DNA of 64,000 bases, taken from Novosphingobium sp. BW1 (GTDB lineage: Bacteria; Pseudomonadota; Alphaproteobacteria; Sphingomonadales; Sphingomonadaceae). Below, piece after piece: positions 24,617-33,334 of this stretch. The stretch lies in assembly GCF_008107685.1 (NCBI RefSeq), contig NZ_VIRF01000089.1, forward strand, positions 62,001 through 126,000, given 5' to 3'. Below the pieces are notes generated by a model. That model made no database searches and was not told the origin of the DNA. It saw only the letters and a program-made list of their open reading frames with translations. Position 1 is the stretch's first letter; each line of letters begins with the position of its first letter. The position numbers and the translations under genes were made by a program.

Positions 24617-26287
24617 ATGATGAGTGCTGTTGCAGAAGCCAGAACCATGAACGGACCGCGTATTCTTCTGGTTATCGGCGGCGGCATCGCGGCCTATAAG
24701 GCCTGCGAGCTTGTCCGCCACATCCGCAAGGAAGGCGGCGAGGTGACCTGCGTCCTGACCGAGGGCGGCGCGCAGTTCGTCACGCCCATGGCGCTGGCCG
24801 CGCTGTCGGGAAACCCGGTCTACACCTCGCTCTTCGATCTCAAGGATGAGGTCGAGATGGGGCATATCGAGCTGAGCCGCGCGGCCGACCTCATCGTCAT
24901 CTGTCCGGCGACCGCCAATCTTCTCGCCAAGATGGCCTCGGGCATTGCCGACGATCTGGCCACCACGATGCTGCTTGCCACCGATGCGCCGGTGATGGCG
25001 GTTCCGGCGATGAACGTGCGCATGTGGCAGCATTCGGCGACCGCACGCAACGTGCAGGTCCTGCGCGATGCGGGCGTGGACGTGATGGAGCCCGACGAGG
25101 GCACCATGGCCTGTGGTGAATACGGCCCTGGCCGTCTGCCCGACCCGGTCGCGATCTGGCAGCGCATTGCCTGGGGGCTGGGCCTTGGCCCGGTCGAGGT
25201 GGCCCCGCTTCCGGGCGAAATGTCCTATGATCAGAGCTACCCCGGCCTGCCTCCCGCGACGGGCGACGACGGCCATGCCTGGCAGCCCGAGTTCGATGAC
25301 CCAGAGCCGGAGGAACAGGACGAGGGCGGCATGGGTCTTGGCGGCCTGTCGGGCGGGATGATCCTGCGCGGTGGTGCGGGCAAGGCCAAGAAGGCGGTGG
25401 ACCTTGGCGCTGGCGAGAGTACGTCTGATGTGGTGCCTGCCGATCTCGCGAATTCACCGCTCATGGCCAAGAAGGGCGCTGCCCGCGCCGCTCCGCCGAC
25501 CGACCCCGAGGCGATGAACCACCTGACCTCCGCGCATGGGGACTTCATGCGCGCCCAGCCGCTTGCGGGCGAGGAGCCCTATGCCCATCCCACTATGCTG
25601 GCCGGTGGGGGGTACGATATGACTCCCTTCATTCAGGGCGAGGGGCCGCTTTCGGGGCGCCACGTGCTGGTGACCGCGGGCCCCACGTGGGAGCCGATCG
25701 ATCCGGTCCGCTACATCGCCAACCGGTCCTCGGGCAAGCAGGGCTTTGCCATCGCGGCTGCCGCCGCACGGGCCGGTGCGCGGGTCACGCTGGTGGCCGG
25801 GCCGGTCTATCTGCCCACACCGCCCGGCGTCGACCGGATCGACGTGGAAAGCGCGCTCGACATGGCCGAGGCGGTCAAGCAGGCGCTGCCCGCCGACATC
25901 GGTGTGATGGTTGCGGCCGTGGCCGACTGGCGCCCGGTGAGCGTCGCGGGCCAGAAGCTCAAGAAGCGCGGGTCCGCCCCGCCCGCCTTGCTCCTGACCG
26001 AAAACCCGGACATCCTGGCGACTGTGGCTTCACGCCCGGACCGTCCGCCGCTCCTCATCGGCTTTGCCGCCGAGACCAACGACGTGATCAAGTACGCCAC
26101 CGACAAGCGCAAGCGTAAGGGCGCGGACTGGATCATCGCCAACGACGTTTCGGGCGATGTCATGGGCGGTGACGCCAACGCGGTCCACATCGTGCGCGGC
26201 GAGGACGTGATCTCGCTTCCCGAAATGCCCAAGGAGGAGGTCGCCCACCTCCTCGTTGAAAGGATGATAGATGCATTCGCCAGCTAA
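24617..26287 (+). CDS. coaBC: Bifunctional phosphopantothenoylcysteine decarboxylase/synthetase with long linker
   Basis: Coenzyme A synthesis enzyme of about 556 residues, roughly 150 longer than usual. CoaC domain (about 12-195): ILLVIGGGIAAYKA, catalytic His in MGHIELS, PAMNVRMW, and the Cys flap TMACGEYGPGRLPD. CoaB domain (about 345-556): VTAGPTWEPIDPVRYIANRSSGKQG, AAVADWRPV, LKKRG, FAAETND. Between them is an acidic, Gly/Ala-rich, low-complexity insert (for example DDPEPEEQDEGG). The start is uncertain: ATG 24617, 24620 or 24647 (MNGPRILLVIGGG), none with a strong SD. The 3' end overlaps dut by 17 bases. Confidence 0.93.
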   Translation: MMSAVAEARTMNGPRILLVIGGGIAAYKACELVRHIRKEGGEVTCVLTEGGAQFVTPMALAALSGNPVYTSLFDLKDEVEMGHIELSRAADLIVICPATANLLAKMASGIADDLATTMLLATDAPVMAVPAMNVRMWQHSATARNVQVLRDAGVDVMEPDEGTMACGEYGPGRLPDPVAIWQRIAWGLGLGPVEVAPLPGEMSYDQSYPGLPPATGDDGHAWQPEFDDPEPEEQDEGGMGLGGLSGGMILRGGAGKAKKAVDLGAGESTSDVVPADLANSPLMAKKGAARAAPPTDPEAMNHLTSAHGDFMRAQPLAGEEPYAHPTMLAGGGYDMTPFIQGEGPLSGRHVLVTAGPTWEPIDPVRYIANRSSGKQGFAIAAAAARAGARVTLVAGPVYLPTPPGVDRIDVESALDMAEAVKQALPADIGVMVAAVADWRPVSVAGQKLKKRGSAPPALLLTENPDILATVASRPDRPPLLIGFAAETNDVIKYATDKRKRKGADWIIANDVSGDVMGGDANAVHIVRGEDVISLPEMPKEEVAHLLVERMIDAFAS

Positions 26288-26741
26288 TGTTCCCGTGCCG
26301 CTCAAGGTCCTGCCCCACGGCAAGGGGCTGCCGCTTCCGGTCTACGCGACCGCGGGGGCGTCCGGGATGGACGTGGTCTCGGCCGAGGACGTGACGATTG
26401 CACCTGGCGGGCGCCATGCGGTCGCAACCGGGCTTGCCATGGCGATCCCGGAAGGCTTCGAAATCCAGGTGCGTCCGCGTTCAGGGCTCGCACTCAAGCA
26501 CGCGATCACCGTGCCGAACACGCCCGGCACCATCGATTCGGACTATCGCGGCGAACTTAGGATCATCCTCATCAACCACGGGGAGGAGGACTTTTCGATC
26601 GTGCGGGGTGACCGTATTGCGCAGCTCGTGCTCGCGCCCGTCACCCAGGCAAGCTGGCTCGAGGTCGAGGAACTGGATGAGACCATACGCGGCGAGGGCG
26701 GCTTCGGCTCGACCGGCGGAGTGGCTGCGCTCGGCAACTGA
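26271..26741 (+). CDS. dut: Deoxyuridine 5'-triphosphate nucleotidohydrolase
   Basis: 156-residue trimeric dUTPase that hydrolyses dUTP to dUMP, preventing uracil incorporation and feeding dTMP synthesis. All five motifs are seen: AGASGMDVVSAED (1), RPRSGLALKH (2), NTPGTIDSDYRGELR (3, catalytic Asp), GDRIAQLVLAPV (4), and GEGGFGSTGG (5). The start overlaps coaBC, with AAAGGATGATAG supplying an SD just upstream. coaBC-dut coupling is a known conserved arrangement. Confidence 0.97.
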   Translation: MHSPANVPVPLKVLPHGKGLPLPVYATAGASGMDVVSAEDVTIAPGGRHAVATGLAMAIPEGFEIQVRPRSGLALKHAITVPNTPGTIDSDYRGELRIILINHGEEDFSIVRGDRIAQLVLAPVTQASWLEVEELDETIRGEGGFGSTGGVAALGN

Positions 26742-26759
26742 GACCGGCCAGGGTTCGTC

Positions 26760-26936
26760 CTAGCGGGTGAGCCACCAGGCGAGGACGGCAATGCCCGCTC
26801 CATGGCCGATTAGACCAAGCACGCATCCGCGCCGGCCCCAGCGCTTCTGCATTTCCTCGCTAGCGTATGCGGCGGTAGGCTGGGTGATATCGCTGATGAA
26901 TTTCCCGAAGGCGTCATCGGGCCTGGTTGCCCTCAG
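26760..26936 (-). CDS. Small putative membrane protein (start uncertain)
   Basis: A frame not opened by ATG, GTG or TTG: the codons read LRATRPDDAFGKFISDITQP, then AAYASEEMQKRWGRR, a hydrophobic helix (GCVLGLIGHGAGIAVLAWW) and LTR before TAG at 26762-26760. The only suitable start is a CTG at 26936 that overlaps the TGA of the upstream small gene (26933-26935), suggesting coupling; a later in-frame ATG at 26852 would leave about 30 residues. No family is recognised. Codon choice and the single transmembrane helix favour a real gene, converging on dut. Confidence 0.4.
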   Translation of the reverse strand: MRATRPDDAFGKFISDITQPTAAYASEEMQKRWGRRGCVLGLIGHGAGIAVLAWWLTR

Positions 26937-27121
26937 TCTTCGTTTTTGGCGTTGCTGCGGCCTTCCTGCCGCTCACGCCGACGCTTCACCATCCACCAGC
27001 CTGCGCCGCCGAGCCCGAACACCGCAAAGGCGCCGCGCGCGACGGTCGCGAAGGCCGCTTCCAGCGCGCCCACGGTGACGCCCCAGAAGAGTTGGGACAT
27101 GATCGCCATGAAGGTGTTCAT
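26933..27121 (-). CDS. Small single-helix membrane protein
   Basis: 62 residues from ATG 27121 with GCGAGG directly in front; an upstream TTG (27139) would add six. Hydrophobic stretch SQLFWGVTVGALEAAFATVA continues into ARGAFAVFGLGGAGWWMV and ends in a very basic tail (KRRRERQEGR). It is not assigned to a family. Its stop overlaps the probable start of a second small membrane protein, so the pair may act together. Confidence 0.5.
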   Translation of the reverse strand: MNTFMAIMSQLFWGVTVGALEAAFATVARGAFAVFGLGGAGWWMVKRRRERQEGRSNAKNED

Positions 27122-27278
27122 CCTCGCGGGTTCTCCCAAGCGGCGTGTCCGGACCAGTCTGAGATGGGAAGAGGGCCGAAGTAAGGGCCCAAAAACTTAG
27201 GGCGAGCCCGCCTTGCGACGGACCCGCCCCTCGGTGCCTCCCAGTAGGGAGCCCGTCAATATCGTGGAAGATCCAAGG

Positions 27279-27956
27279 TTACTTGTCTTCAGGTGCCACT
27301 GTAATGCGGACGGTCTCGCCCGAGTTCCCGGGAAAATCGGTAAACATCGCTTCGACGAGATTGGGGACCAGATATTGCAGGCTGTTCGAGGTGGAGAGCG
27401 CCTGGGCCTTGCCTTCGAAGAGGCGCTGGCCATCGGCGGCACGGTCGATCTTCACTTCGATGCCGCTGGTGAACACGGTATACGAATTCACGCCGCCATC
27501 GAAGTAGGGATCGTAGAAACCATAGCGCCACGGACCACCGTAGAAGCCCCCGAAGCGGCCGTAGCCACCGAAACGGCCATAGCCATACCAGGGGTCGTAG
27601 TAGGGGGACATGCGCGAGCGCACGCGTTCACGGCCGGTGTCGATGCCGTAGTCGAAGCGCACGATCATGTCCGCGTTCGCGCGATCGCGCGTCGGCGTGT
27701 AGCCGAGCTCGGCCATCTGCTTGGCAACGAGCCCTGCGTACTGTGCGAATTCGAGGCCGCCTTCGAGCTTCTCGTCGTCGGCGACGACCGCGAAGGTCTG
27801 TCCTGCCGGTGCGGGAAGCTGCGACTGGAAGCGCGAGACGTCCGCCTTGAAAGGCGTGGCGCAGGCGCTGACCGCCACGAGCATAAGCGCGGCCAGCGCC
27901 ATGCGCAGGTGCGCGGCGAGCGGGGTGCGTCCCGGTTGGCCGTAATTCTGGGTCAT
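27279..27956 (-). CDS. DUF4136 domain lipoprotein
   Basis: 225 residues from ATG 27956. The signal ends ALMLVAVSAC, a lipobox, so the protein is probably an outer-membrane lipoprotein. The mature part has the DUF4136 layout: VSRFQSQLPAPAGQTFAV, EFAQYAGLVAKQMAELGYTP, ANADMIVRFDYGI, and C-terminal LVEAMFTDFPGNSGETVRITV. Between about residues 113 and 148 lies a Tyr/Gly/Phe-rich tract (YYDPWYGYGRFGGYGRF) typical of the family but of unknown use. Function is unknown. It is divergent from the MOSC gene, with a 259-base shared upstream region. Confidence 0.88.
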   Translation of the reverse strand: MTQNYGQPGRTPLAAHLRMALAALMLVAVSACATPFKADVSRFQSQLPAPAGQTFAVVADDEKLEGGLEFAQYAGLVAKQMAELGYTPTRDRANADMIVRFDYGIDTGRERVRSRMSPYYDPWYGYGRFGGYGRFGGFYGGPWRYGFYDPYFDGGVNSYTVFTSGIEVKIDRAADGQRLFEGKAQALSTSNSLQYLVPNLVEAMFTDFPGNSGETVRITVAPEDK

Positions 27957-28215
27957 CCTATTCACTCCACTGGCCTCTGTCTGGGCAATCGGCAGGGTTG
28001 AATTCCCGGCCCCGCGCAAGGGGCAAACCGATGAGGCTCTTAACGACATTGCCGTTCCGGGTCTGAATAGCGGTTGAATGGCGCCGGGCTTGCGGTGAAC
28101 TGCAAACGCGTAAATCGGGCAGACCTGCGCGATTTTCCATTTTCCGCACGTCGAACAGGGGTTAGGCAACACCCTGTGATATAGGCACTTTGCACGGGGA
28201 AAGCGAGTCCGGTTC

Positions 28216-28857
28216 ATGCGTATTCTTTCGGTCAATCGCGGTTCGGTGGCGCGTTTTCGCGGGCCCGATGAACATAGCGCCATCGCCAAGCGGGCCGTGG
28301 AAGGGCCGGTGAAGGTCGGCTGGCTGGGGCTGGAAGGAGATCGGCAGGCCGACCTCTCGGTCCATGGCGGCCCGGAAAAGGCGATCCATCACTATCCCCA
28401 CGATCACTATGCCTACTGGCGCGAAGTACTCGGCGGCCATCCGCTGCTCGAGGGCGAAGGGGCCTTCGGGGAGAACATCTCAACCCGGGGCTTGAGCGAA
28501 GGGGAGGTCTGCATCGGGGATCGCTTCCGGATGGGCAGCGCGCTGGTCGAAGTGGCGCAGGGGCGCCAGCCCTGCTGGAAGCTCGATCACCGCTTCGATG
28601 GCGCAAAGGTTATGGCCGGTGTCGTCGAGACGCGGCGTTCGGGCTGGTACTACCGCGTGCTGGAAGAGGGCGAGGTTGCGGCTGGCGATGCGCTGGAGCT
28701 TGTCGAGAGACCTTATCCGGGTTGGAGCGTGGCGCGCGTCTTTGGTTTGCTTGTCGCCGGAGATCACAAGAAGAACCGTGCCGCGCTCGACGCGCTGGGT
28801 GAGGTGACGCCGCTGGCCGAGGCCTGGGCAAAACGCCGCGTGAAGCTGCTCGGGTGA
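28216..28857 (+). CDS. MOSC domain protein (YiiM-like)
   Basis: 213-residue molybdenum-cofactor sulfurase C-terminal-type domain protein. Conserved elements: LGLEGDRQADLSVHGGPEKAIHHYP (about residues 37-61), GAFGENISTRGLSEGEVCIGDRFRMG, and the Cys of QGRQPCWKLDHRF, the conserved residue thought to handle sulfur or cofactor. E. coli YiiM uses Moco to reduce 6-N-hydroxylaminopurine; that role is plausible here but unproven. The stop overlaps the next gene's GTG (GTGA). Confidence 0.9.
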   Translation: MRILSVNRGSVARFRGPDEHSAIAKRAVEGPVKVGWLGLEGDRQADLSVHGGPEKAIHHYPHDHYAYWREVLGGHPLLEGEGAFGENISTRGLSEGEVCIGDRFRMGSALVEVAQGRQPCWKLDHRFDGAKVMAGVVETRRSGWYYRVLEEGEVAAGDALELVERPYPGWSVARVFGLLVAGDHKKNRAALDALGEVTPLAEAWAKRRVKLLG

Positions 28858-29948
28858 AGGTGATGCGATGGTGGGCCGCTTTGGCGCTTGGTGCTGCACT
28901 TTCGCTTGTGCCGCTTGCCGGGGCCGCGCAGACTCCGAAGGAAGCGTCAGGTACGGCTGCGGTGTGGCACGCGCGCGCGGGGCAGGCTTTGAGCACCCTT
29001 GATGCGCGCTGGTGGCGTGAGGACCTTGGGACGGAAGGTGACTGGGAGCGCGCAGGCGGCTGGCAGCGCTTCGTGTTGGCCGAAGTGCTCATGGCCTATC
29101 GCGCGCGCACCGGCGATACCCGCTGGGACACGCGCATCCACGCGGCGCTGCGCAACCACAGCCGCCTTGCGCTCAACGACGACGCGCTCTGGGCGGTGAT
29201 CGCGAGTGTCGATGGCTGGCAGATGGAGAGCGATCCGGCCCTGCTGGACTACGCCGCACGCACGTTTGCCAGCCTGGTGCGGACCTACTGGGATGATACT
29301 TGCGGCGGCGGCATGTGGTGGAACCCGCGGCGCACCTACAAGAACGCGATCACCAATGAGCTTCTGCTGACCGCCGCGACACGCCTCTACGGGGCAACGG
29401 GGCAGGAGGAGTACCGCGCCTGGGCGCTGCGCACTTGGGGGTGGCTGGGGGCCTCGGGCATGATCGGTGAAGACGGGCTGGTGAACGACGGGCTCGTCAT
29501 CGATGCGAGGACCGGGATCTGCCGCAACAATGGCCAGCCGCGCTGGACCTACAATCAGGGCGTGCTACTTTCGGGTCTCTCCGACCTCACCGAGATAACC
29601 GGCGCGCCGATCTACCGCGCCCGGGCGGTGGCAACGGCCCGTAGTGCCCTTGCCACCTTAACCCATCCGAATGGCACCCTGCGCGAGCCGGTGGAGCAGA
29701 TCGGCGCGGATGGGCTGGCCTTCAAGGGCATCTTTGCCTTCCACCTTGCCTACTTGATGGATGCCCTGCCCGAGGGCTCGGACAAGGAGGCCTTGCGCGA
29801 GGCCGCCCGCCGCAATGCGCAGGCGATCTGGCGCACCAGTTCACAGGGGGAAGGGCCCATCGATTCCGACTGGACTGGGGCCAAGGGCCAGTACGGCGCG
29901 GCCGCTCAGATGTCCGGCGCCGCGATGCTGCTGGCGGCAGGGCGTTGA
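28854..29948 (+). CDS. Secreted glycoside hydrolase family 76 protein
   Basis: 364 residues with an N-terminal signal (WWAALALGAALSLVPLAGAAQ). The mature domain is an (alpha/alpha)6 barrel of GH76 type: the catalytic Asp pair is in LNDDALWAVIA (near residue 104), with TCGGGMWWNPRR, KNAITNELLLTAA, and PRWTYNQGVLLSGL. GH76 enzymes cleave alpha-1,6-mannan. The GTG 28854 start overlaps the MOSC stop; ATG 28863 in frame is an alternative. Neither has a strong SD. Coupling to a MOSC gene has no clear functional logic. Confidence 0.87.
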   Translation: MKVMRWWAALALGAALSLVPLAGAAQTPKEASGTAAVWHARAGQALSTLDARWWREDLGTEGDWERAGGWQRFVLAEVLMAYRARTGDTRWDTRIHAALRNHSRLALNDDALWAVIASVDGWQMESDPALLDYAARTFASLVRTYWDDTCGGGMWWNPRRTYKNAITNELLLTAATRLYGATGQEEYRAWALRTWGWLGASGMIGEDGLVNDGLVIDARTGICRNNGQPRWTYNQGVLLSGLSDLTEITGAPIYRARAVATARSALATLTHPNGTLREPVEQIGADGLAFKGIFAFHLAYLMDALPEGSDKEALREAARRNAQAIWRTSSQGEGPIDSDWTGAKGQYGAAAQMSGAAMLLAAGR

Positions 29949-30016
29949 GCGTCTGGGAGACGAACAGGAAGAGGGGGCGAGGCCAGTAGCTCTCGCACCC
30001 ATCCCTTGTGCGTCAC

Positions 30017-31036
30017 TTAGCCGCGTACGAGGCCCAGCGCATCATAGGCCGCGTGCAGCGTCGGCAGCGCCAGCGTGCGAGCCTTTTCTGCGCCCGTGGC
30101 GAGGATCGCGTCGAGGGCAGAGTAGTCCTTGCGCAGTTCGTTGAAGCGCTCGTTGATGGGGGCTAGCTTCTCCACCAGCACTTCGCCCAGCGCGGGCTTG
30201 AACTTGCCAAAGCCTTCGCCACCGAAATCTGCGAGGATTTGCTCCACGCTCTGCCCGGTCATGGCCGAGTAGATGCCGACGAGGTTGTTGGCCTCTGCCC
30301 GACCTTCCAGGCCCGCCTTTTCGCTGGGGAGCGGTTCCGCGTCGCTCTTGGCCTTCTTGACCTTCTTCATGATCGTGTCGGCATCATCGGTGAGGTTGAT
30401 GCGGGCCATGTCGGAGGGGTCGGACTTGCTCATTTTGGCCGAACCGTCGCGCAGAGACATGATGCGCGCGGCCTCGGGGGGAATGATCGGGTCGGGCAGG
30501 GTGAAGACCGGCGCGTCCTCGCTCGCGAAGTCATTGTTGAACTTCTGCGCGATATCGCGGGCGAGCTCGAGGTGCTGCTTCTGGTCCTCGCCCACAGGAA
30601 CGTGGGTGGCCTGGTAGAGCAGCACGTCGGCAGCCTGGAGCACCGGGTAGGTGAACAGCGCGACCGACGCGCCTTCGCGGTTCTTGCCCGACTTGTCCTT
30701 GAACTGGGTCATGCGACTGAGCCAGCCCATGCGCGCGGTGCCGTTCAGCAGCCATTGCAGCTCGGCGTGCTGCGGGACCTGGGTTTGGTTGAACAGGATC
30801 GAGCGGTCGGGGTCGATCCCGCAGGCGACGAGTGCGGCGGTCATCTCGCGGGTGTTGGCCGAAAGCGTCCTGGGGTCATGCGGCATTGATATCGCATGCA
30901 GGTCGGCGAGAAAGTAGAGGCTCTGCCCACCCTCGGCGGCGATGTCGTCCTGCATCTTCACCCAGTTCGTGATGGCGCCCAGGTAGTTGCCAAGGTGAAG
31001 GTTGCCCGTGGGCTGGATGCCGGAGACGATACGCAT
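30017..31036 (-). CDS. trpS: Tryptophan-tRNA ligase
   Basis: 339-residue class I aminoacyl-tRNA synthetase. The HIGH motif is TGNLHLGNYLGA (residues 11-22) and the KMSKS motif is SAKMSKSDPS near residue 200. FTYPVLQAADVLLYQATHVPVGEDQKQHLELARDIA is split across the typical specificity region, with the Asp of VGEDQ contacting substrate. It lies 18 bases downstream of murJ on the same strand, a frequent alphaproteobacterial pairing. Confidence 0.97.
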   Translation of the reverse strand: MRIVSGIQPTGNLHLGNYLGAITNWVKMQDDIAAEGGQSLYFLADLHAISMPHDPRTLSANTREMTAALVACGIDPDRSILFNQTQVPQHAELQWLLNGTARMGWLSRMTQFKDKSGKNREGASVALFTYPVLQAADVLLYQATHVPVGEDQKQHLELARDIAQKFNNDFASEDAPVFTLPDPIIPPEAARIMSLRDGSAKMSKSDPSDMARINLTDDADTIMKKVKKAKSDAEPLPSEKAGLEGRAEANNLVGIYSAMTGQSVEQILADFGGEGFGKFKPALGEVLVEKLAPINERFNELRKDYSALDAILATGAEKARTLALPTLHAAYDALGLVRG

Positions 31037-31054
31037 GGATTTTCGTGCCTGTGG

Positions 31055-32668
31055 TTATTCCGTAGGAGTGACCGGTTCGGTTTTGGCGGCCGGTCGGCGC
31101 CGCCGTAGCTGGGCAAGGAGGTCCTTGTCGAGGGCGCCGACGAGATAGGCGATCACGAAAAAGACGATTATGCCCGAGACACACAGGGCGGCGAGGGACC
31201 AGACCTTCTCGAAGACGTTGCCGCCATAGCGCCCAGCCATCAGCGGCATCAGCACCCAGAGCACGGCGCCCATGACCGCACTGGCCAGGATCTGGCGCGC
31301 GATGCGCGAACCGAGCCGAACGGTGAAGTGAAACCAGCCGCGCAGCTGCAGGATGGTGTAGAGCGTTGCCACGTTGAGCGTGGACGTGAAGGCAGTAGCA
31401 CCAGCCAGGCCGACGATGCCGAAGCGCGGGACAACCGCGATGTTGACGCCGATGTTCACGATCAGCGTCCCGGCCGCGATCCACACTGGCGTGCGGGTGT
31501 CCTCGCGGCTGAAGAAGGCGGGCTGGAAGACCTTGACCAGCACGTAGGAGGGCAAACCGCAGACCAGGGCCACGACGATGGCGGCCATCGTGTCGCCATG
31601 GGCCTGGGTCATCTTGCCACCTACGAAGAAGGCGGTGACGAAGGCGGGAGCGCAGATGGAAAGCGCGACGGCGGCAGGCAGGGTTAGCAGGCAGGCGATC
31701 TCTACCGCGTTGGCCTGAAGACGCTGCGCGCCGGCATCGTCGTTCGACTGGATGTGCCGCGCCAGCATGGGCAGGATAGCGGTGCCCAGCGCAATGCCCA
31801 CGATGCCCAGCGGCATCTGGTTCAGGCGGTCGGCGTATTTCAAGAGGGTGAGCGAGCCCTGCTCGAGCGACGTTGCGAAGAACGTGTCGACAAACTGGCT
31901 GATCTGGTAAACGCCCGCGCCAAAGGTGGCGGGCAGGATCAGCATGCCCAGCTTGCGCACGTCCTTGGTGAAACGCGGGGCCCGGACTTGAAGCTTCACG
32001 CCCGCCTTGCGCGTGGCCCAGGCCATGTAGACCAGCTGCGCGACGCCGGACGCGCTCACCGCAATGGCGACGCACCAGGCGATGATCTGGTCCGAACCGC
32101 TTGCCTTGCCGAGAAAATAGCCGGTGACGATGCCGGTGATGAGGACCACGTTGAGGAGCACCGGCACGAAAGCGCCGGGCGCGAATTTCGAATGGGCGTT
32201 GAGCACGCCCGAAAGCATTGCAACGAGGCTGACAAGGCCGAGATAGGGAAAGGTCGTACGGCTGAGCGCAACGGCCAGTTCGAACTTGCCGGGGACCGCT
32301 TGGTATTCGCCCGCCAGCAGCCAGACGATTGCGGGCATCGCGATCATCGCGATCGCCGAGAACCCGAGCAGGACCCACACAAAAACCGAAAGGACATCGC
32401 TGGCAAAGCGATTGGCGGCATCCTCGCCGCCGCCCTCGGACGGATCCGCGGCCAGTGTGCGTGTGTACATCGGCACGAAGGCGACTGAGAAGGCGCCCTC
32501 GGCGAAGAGGCGCCGAAAGGTGTTGGGAAGGACAAAAGCAAGCTGGAAGGCGTCGGCGGCAAGCCCTGCGCCCAGGACGCGGGCGAGGAGGATATCGCGC
32601 GCGAACCCGAAGATGCGGCTCAGCAGTGTGAGCCCGCCGATGGTGCCGACGTTGCGGACAAGACTCAT
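31055..32668 (-). CDS. murJ: Lipid II flippase MurJ
   Basis: 537-residue MviN/MurJ protein of the MOP exporter superfamily, with about 14 membrane helices, that flips lipid-linked peptidoglycan precursor. The N-terminus SLVRNVGTIGGLTLLSRIFGFARDI is diagnostic, with the conserved central-cavity Arg in it, followed by AFQLAFVLPNTFRRLFAEGAFSVAFVP. FFSREDTRTPVWIA marks the second half. The charged C-terminus (AQLRRRRPAAK) is cytoplasmic. It lies downstream of secB and upstream of trpS. Confidence 0.96.
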   Translation of the reverse strand: MSLVRNVGTIGGLTLLSRIFGFARDILLARVLGAGLAADAFQLAFVLPNTFRRLFAEGAFSVAFVPMYTRTLAADPSEGGGEDAANRFASDVLSVFVWVLLGFSAIAMIAMPAIVWLLAGEYQAVPGKFELAVALSRTTFPYLGLVSLVAMLSGVLNAHSKFAPGAFVPVLLNVVLITGIVTGYFLGKASGSDQIIAWCVAIAVSASGVAQLVYMAWATRKAGVKLQVRAPRFTKDVRKLGMLILPATFGAGVYQISQFVDTFFATSLEQGSLTLLKYADRLNQMPLGIVGIALGTAILPMLARHIQSNDDAGAQRLQANAVEIACLLTLPAAVALSICAPAFVTAFFVGGKMTQAHGDTMAAIVVALVCGLPSYVLVKVFQPAFFSREDTRTPVWIAAGTLIVNIGVNIAVVPRFGIVGLAGATAFTSTLNVATLYTILQLRGWFHFTVRLGSRIARQILASAVMGAVLWVLMPLMAGRYGGNVFEKVWSLAALCVSGIIVFFVIAYLVGALDKDLLAQLRRRRPAAKTEPVTPTE

Positions 32669-32748
32669 GGCCTCAGATGCCCTCTTTTACACGCCGGTGC
32701 CGGAGTGACCCCGTTGTCGGACCGGCCGGCCTCCATCACGGGGGAACG

Positions 32749-32776
32749 TCGGGGGAGGGATGGTCCTCTCCCCCGA
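32749..32776 (-). terminator. Hairpin terminator downstream of secB
   Basis: TCGGGGGAG (32749-32757) pairs with CTCCCCCGA (32768-32776), a 9-bp stem and 10-base loop, between the secB stop and the murJ start. On the transcribed strand no long U tract follows. Confidence 0.55.
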
Positions 32777-32818
32777 AAGATCAGGTCTGCGCAATGTGTA
32801 CGCAGCTTGGGTCTTCGA

Positions 32819-33334
32819 TCAGGCGTTGCCCATCGGCGGATCGCCCGCGGTTGCGCCCTGCTGCTGCTGCGCCTGGAGCTGCTGGATGTAGAGGCCGTTG
32901 AAGTCGATCGGCTCGAGCATGAGCGGCTGGAAACCGGCGTCGCGCACGGCATCGGCCACGACACGGCGCGCGAAGGGGAAGAGGATGCGCGGAGCTTCGG
33001 CGAAGAGGAAGGCATGGGCCTGGCCATCGTCGAGGCCGCGCATGCCCACGAGTGCGCAATAGCTGAGGTCGACGACGAAGGCCGTGCCCGCTTCGCACTT
33101 GGACGCGCAGGTGATTTTCAGTTCGACTTCGTGGACTTCGCCTTCGATGGCCTTGGCCGCAATGTTGAACTGCACGTCGATCGCGGGCGTGTCCTGCCAC
33201 TGGAACGACTGGGGCGCGTTTGGATTCTCGACCGAGAGATCCTTGATGTACTGCGAGATGATCCCGGCGCTGGGGCCTGCATCGCCCCCGTTGCCGAGGT
33301 TGAGATCGGAGATGACGTTGCCTTCATCGGCCAT
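32819..33334 (-). CDS. secB: Protein-export chaperone SecB
   Basis: 171-residue tetrameric chaperone that keeps precursors unfolded for SecA. Conserved stretches: SQYIKDLSVENPNAP (about residues 26-40), DVQFNIAAKAI, EVELKITCASK, CALVGMRGL, FAEAPRILFPFARRVVADAVRDAGFQPL split around the conserved PRILFPFAR, and a Gln-rich tail (QQLQAQQQQG). ATG 33334 starts MADEGN; an upstream frame has no matching sequence. It is divergent from the Tim44-type gene, a fixed pairing in alphaproteobacteria. Confidence 0.96.
   Translation of the reverse strand: MADEGNVISDLNLGNGGDAGPSAGIISQYIKDLSVENPNAPQSFQWQDTPAIDVQFNIAAKAIEGEVHEVELKITCASKCEAGTAFVVDLSYCALVGMRGLDDGQAHAFLFAEAPRILFPFARRVVADAVRDAGFQPLMLEPIDFNGLYIQQLQAQQQQGATAGDPPMGNA

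Noticed and set aside
22771..24687. Minus-strand open frame of 638 codons opposite ubiB
   Set aside because: Antisense shadow of ubiB; no recognisable motifs and no ribosome-binding site.
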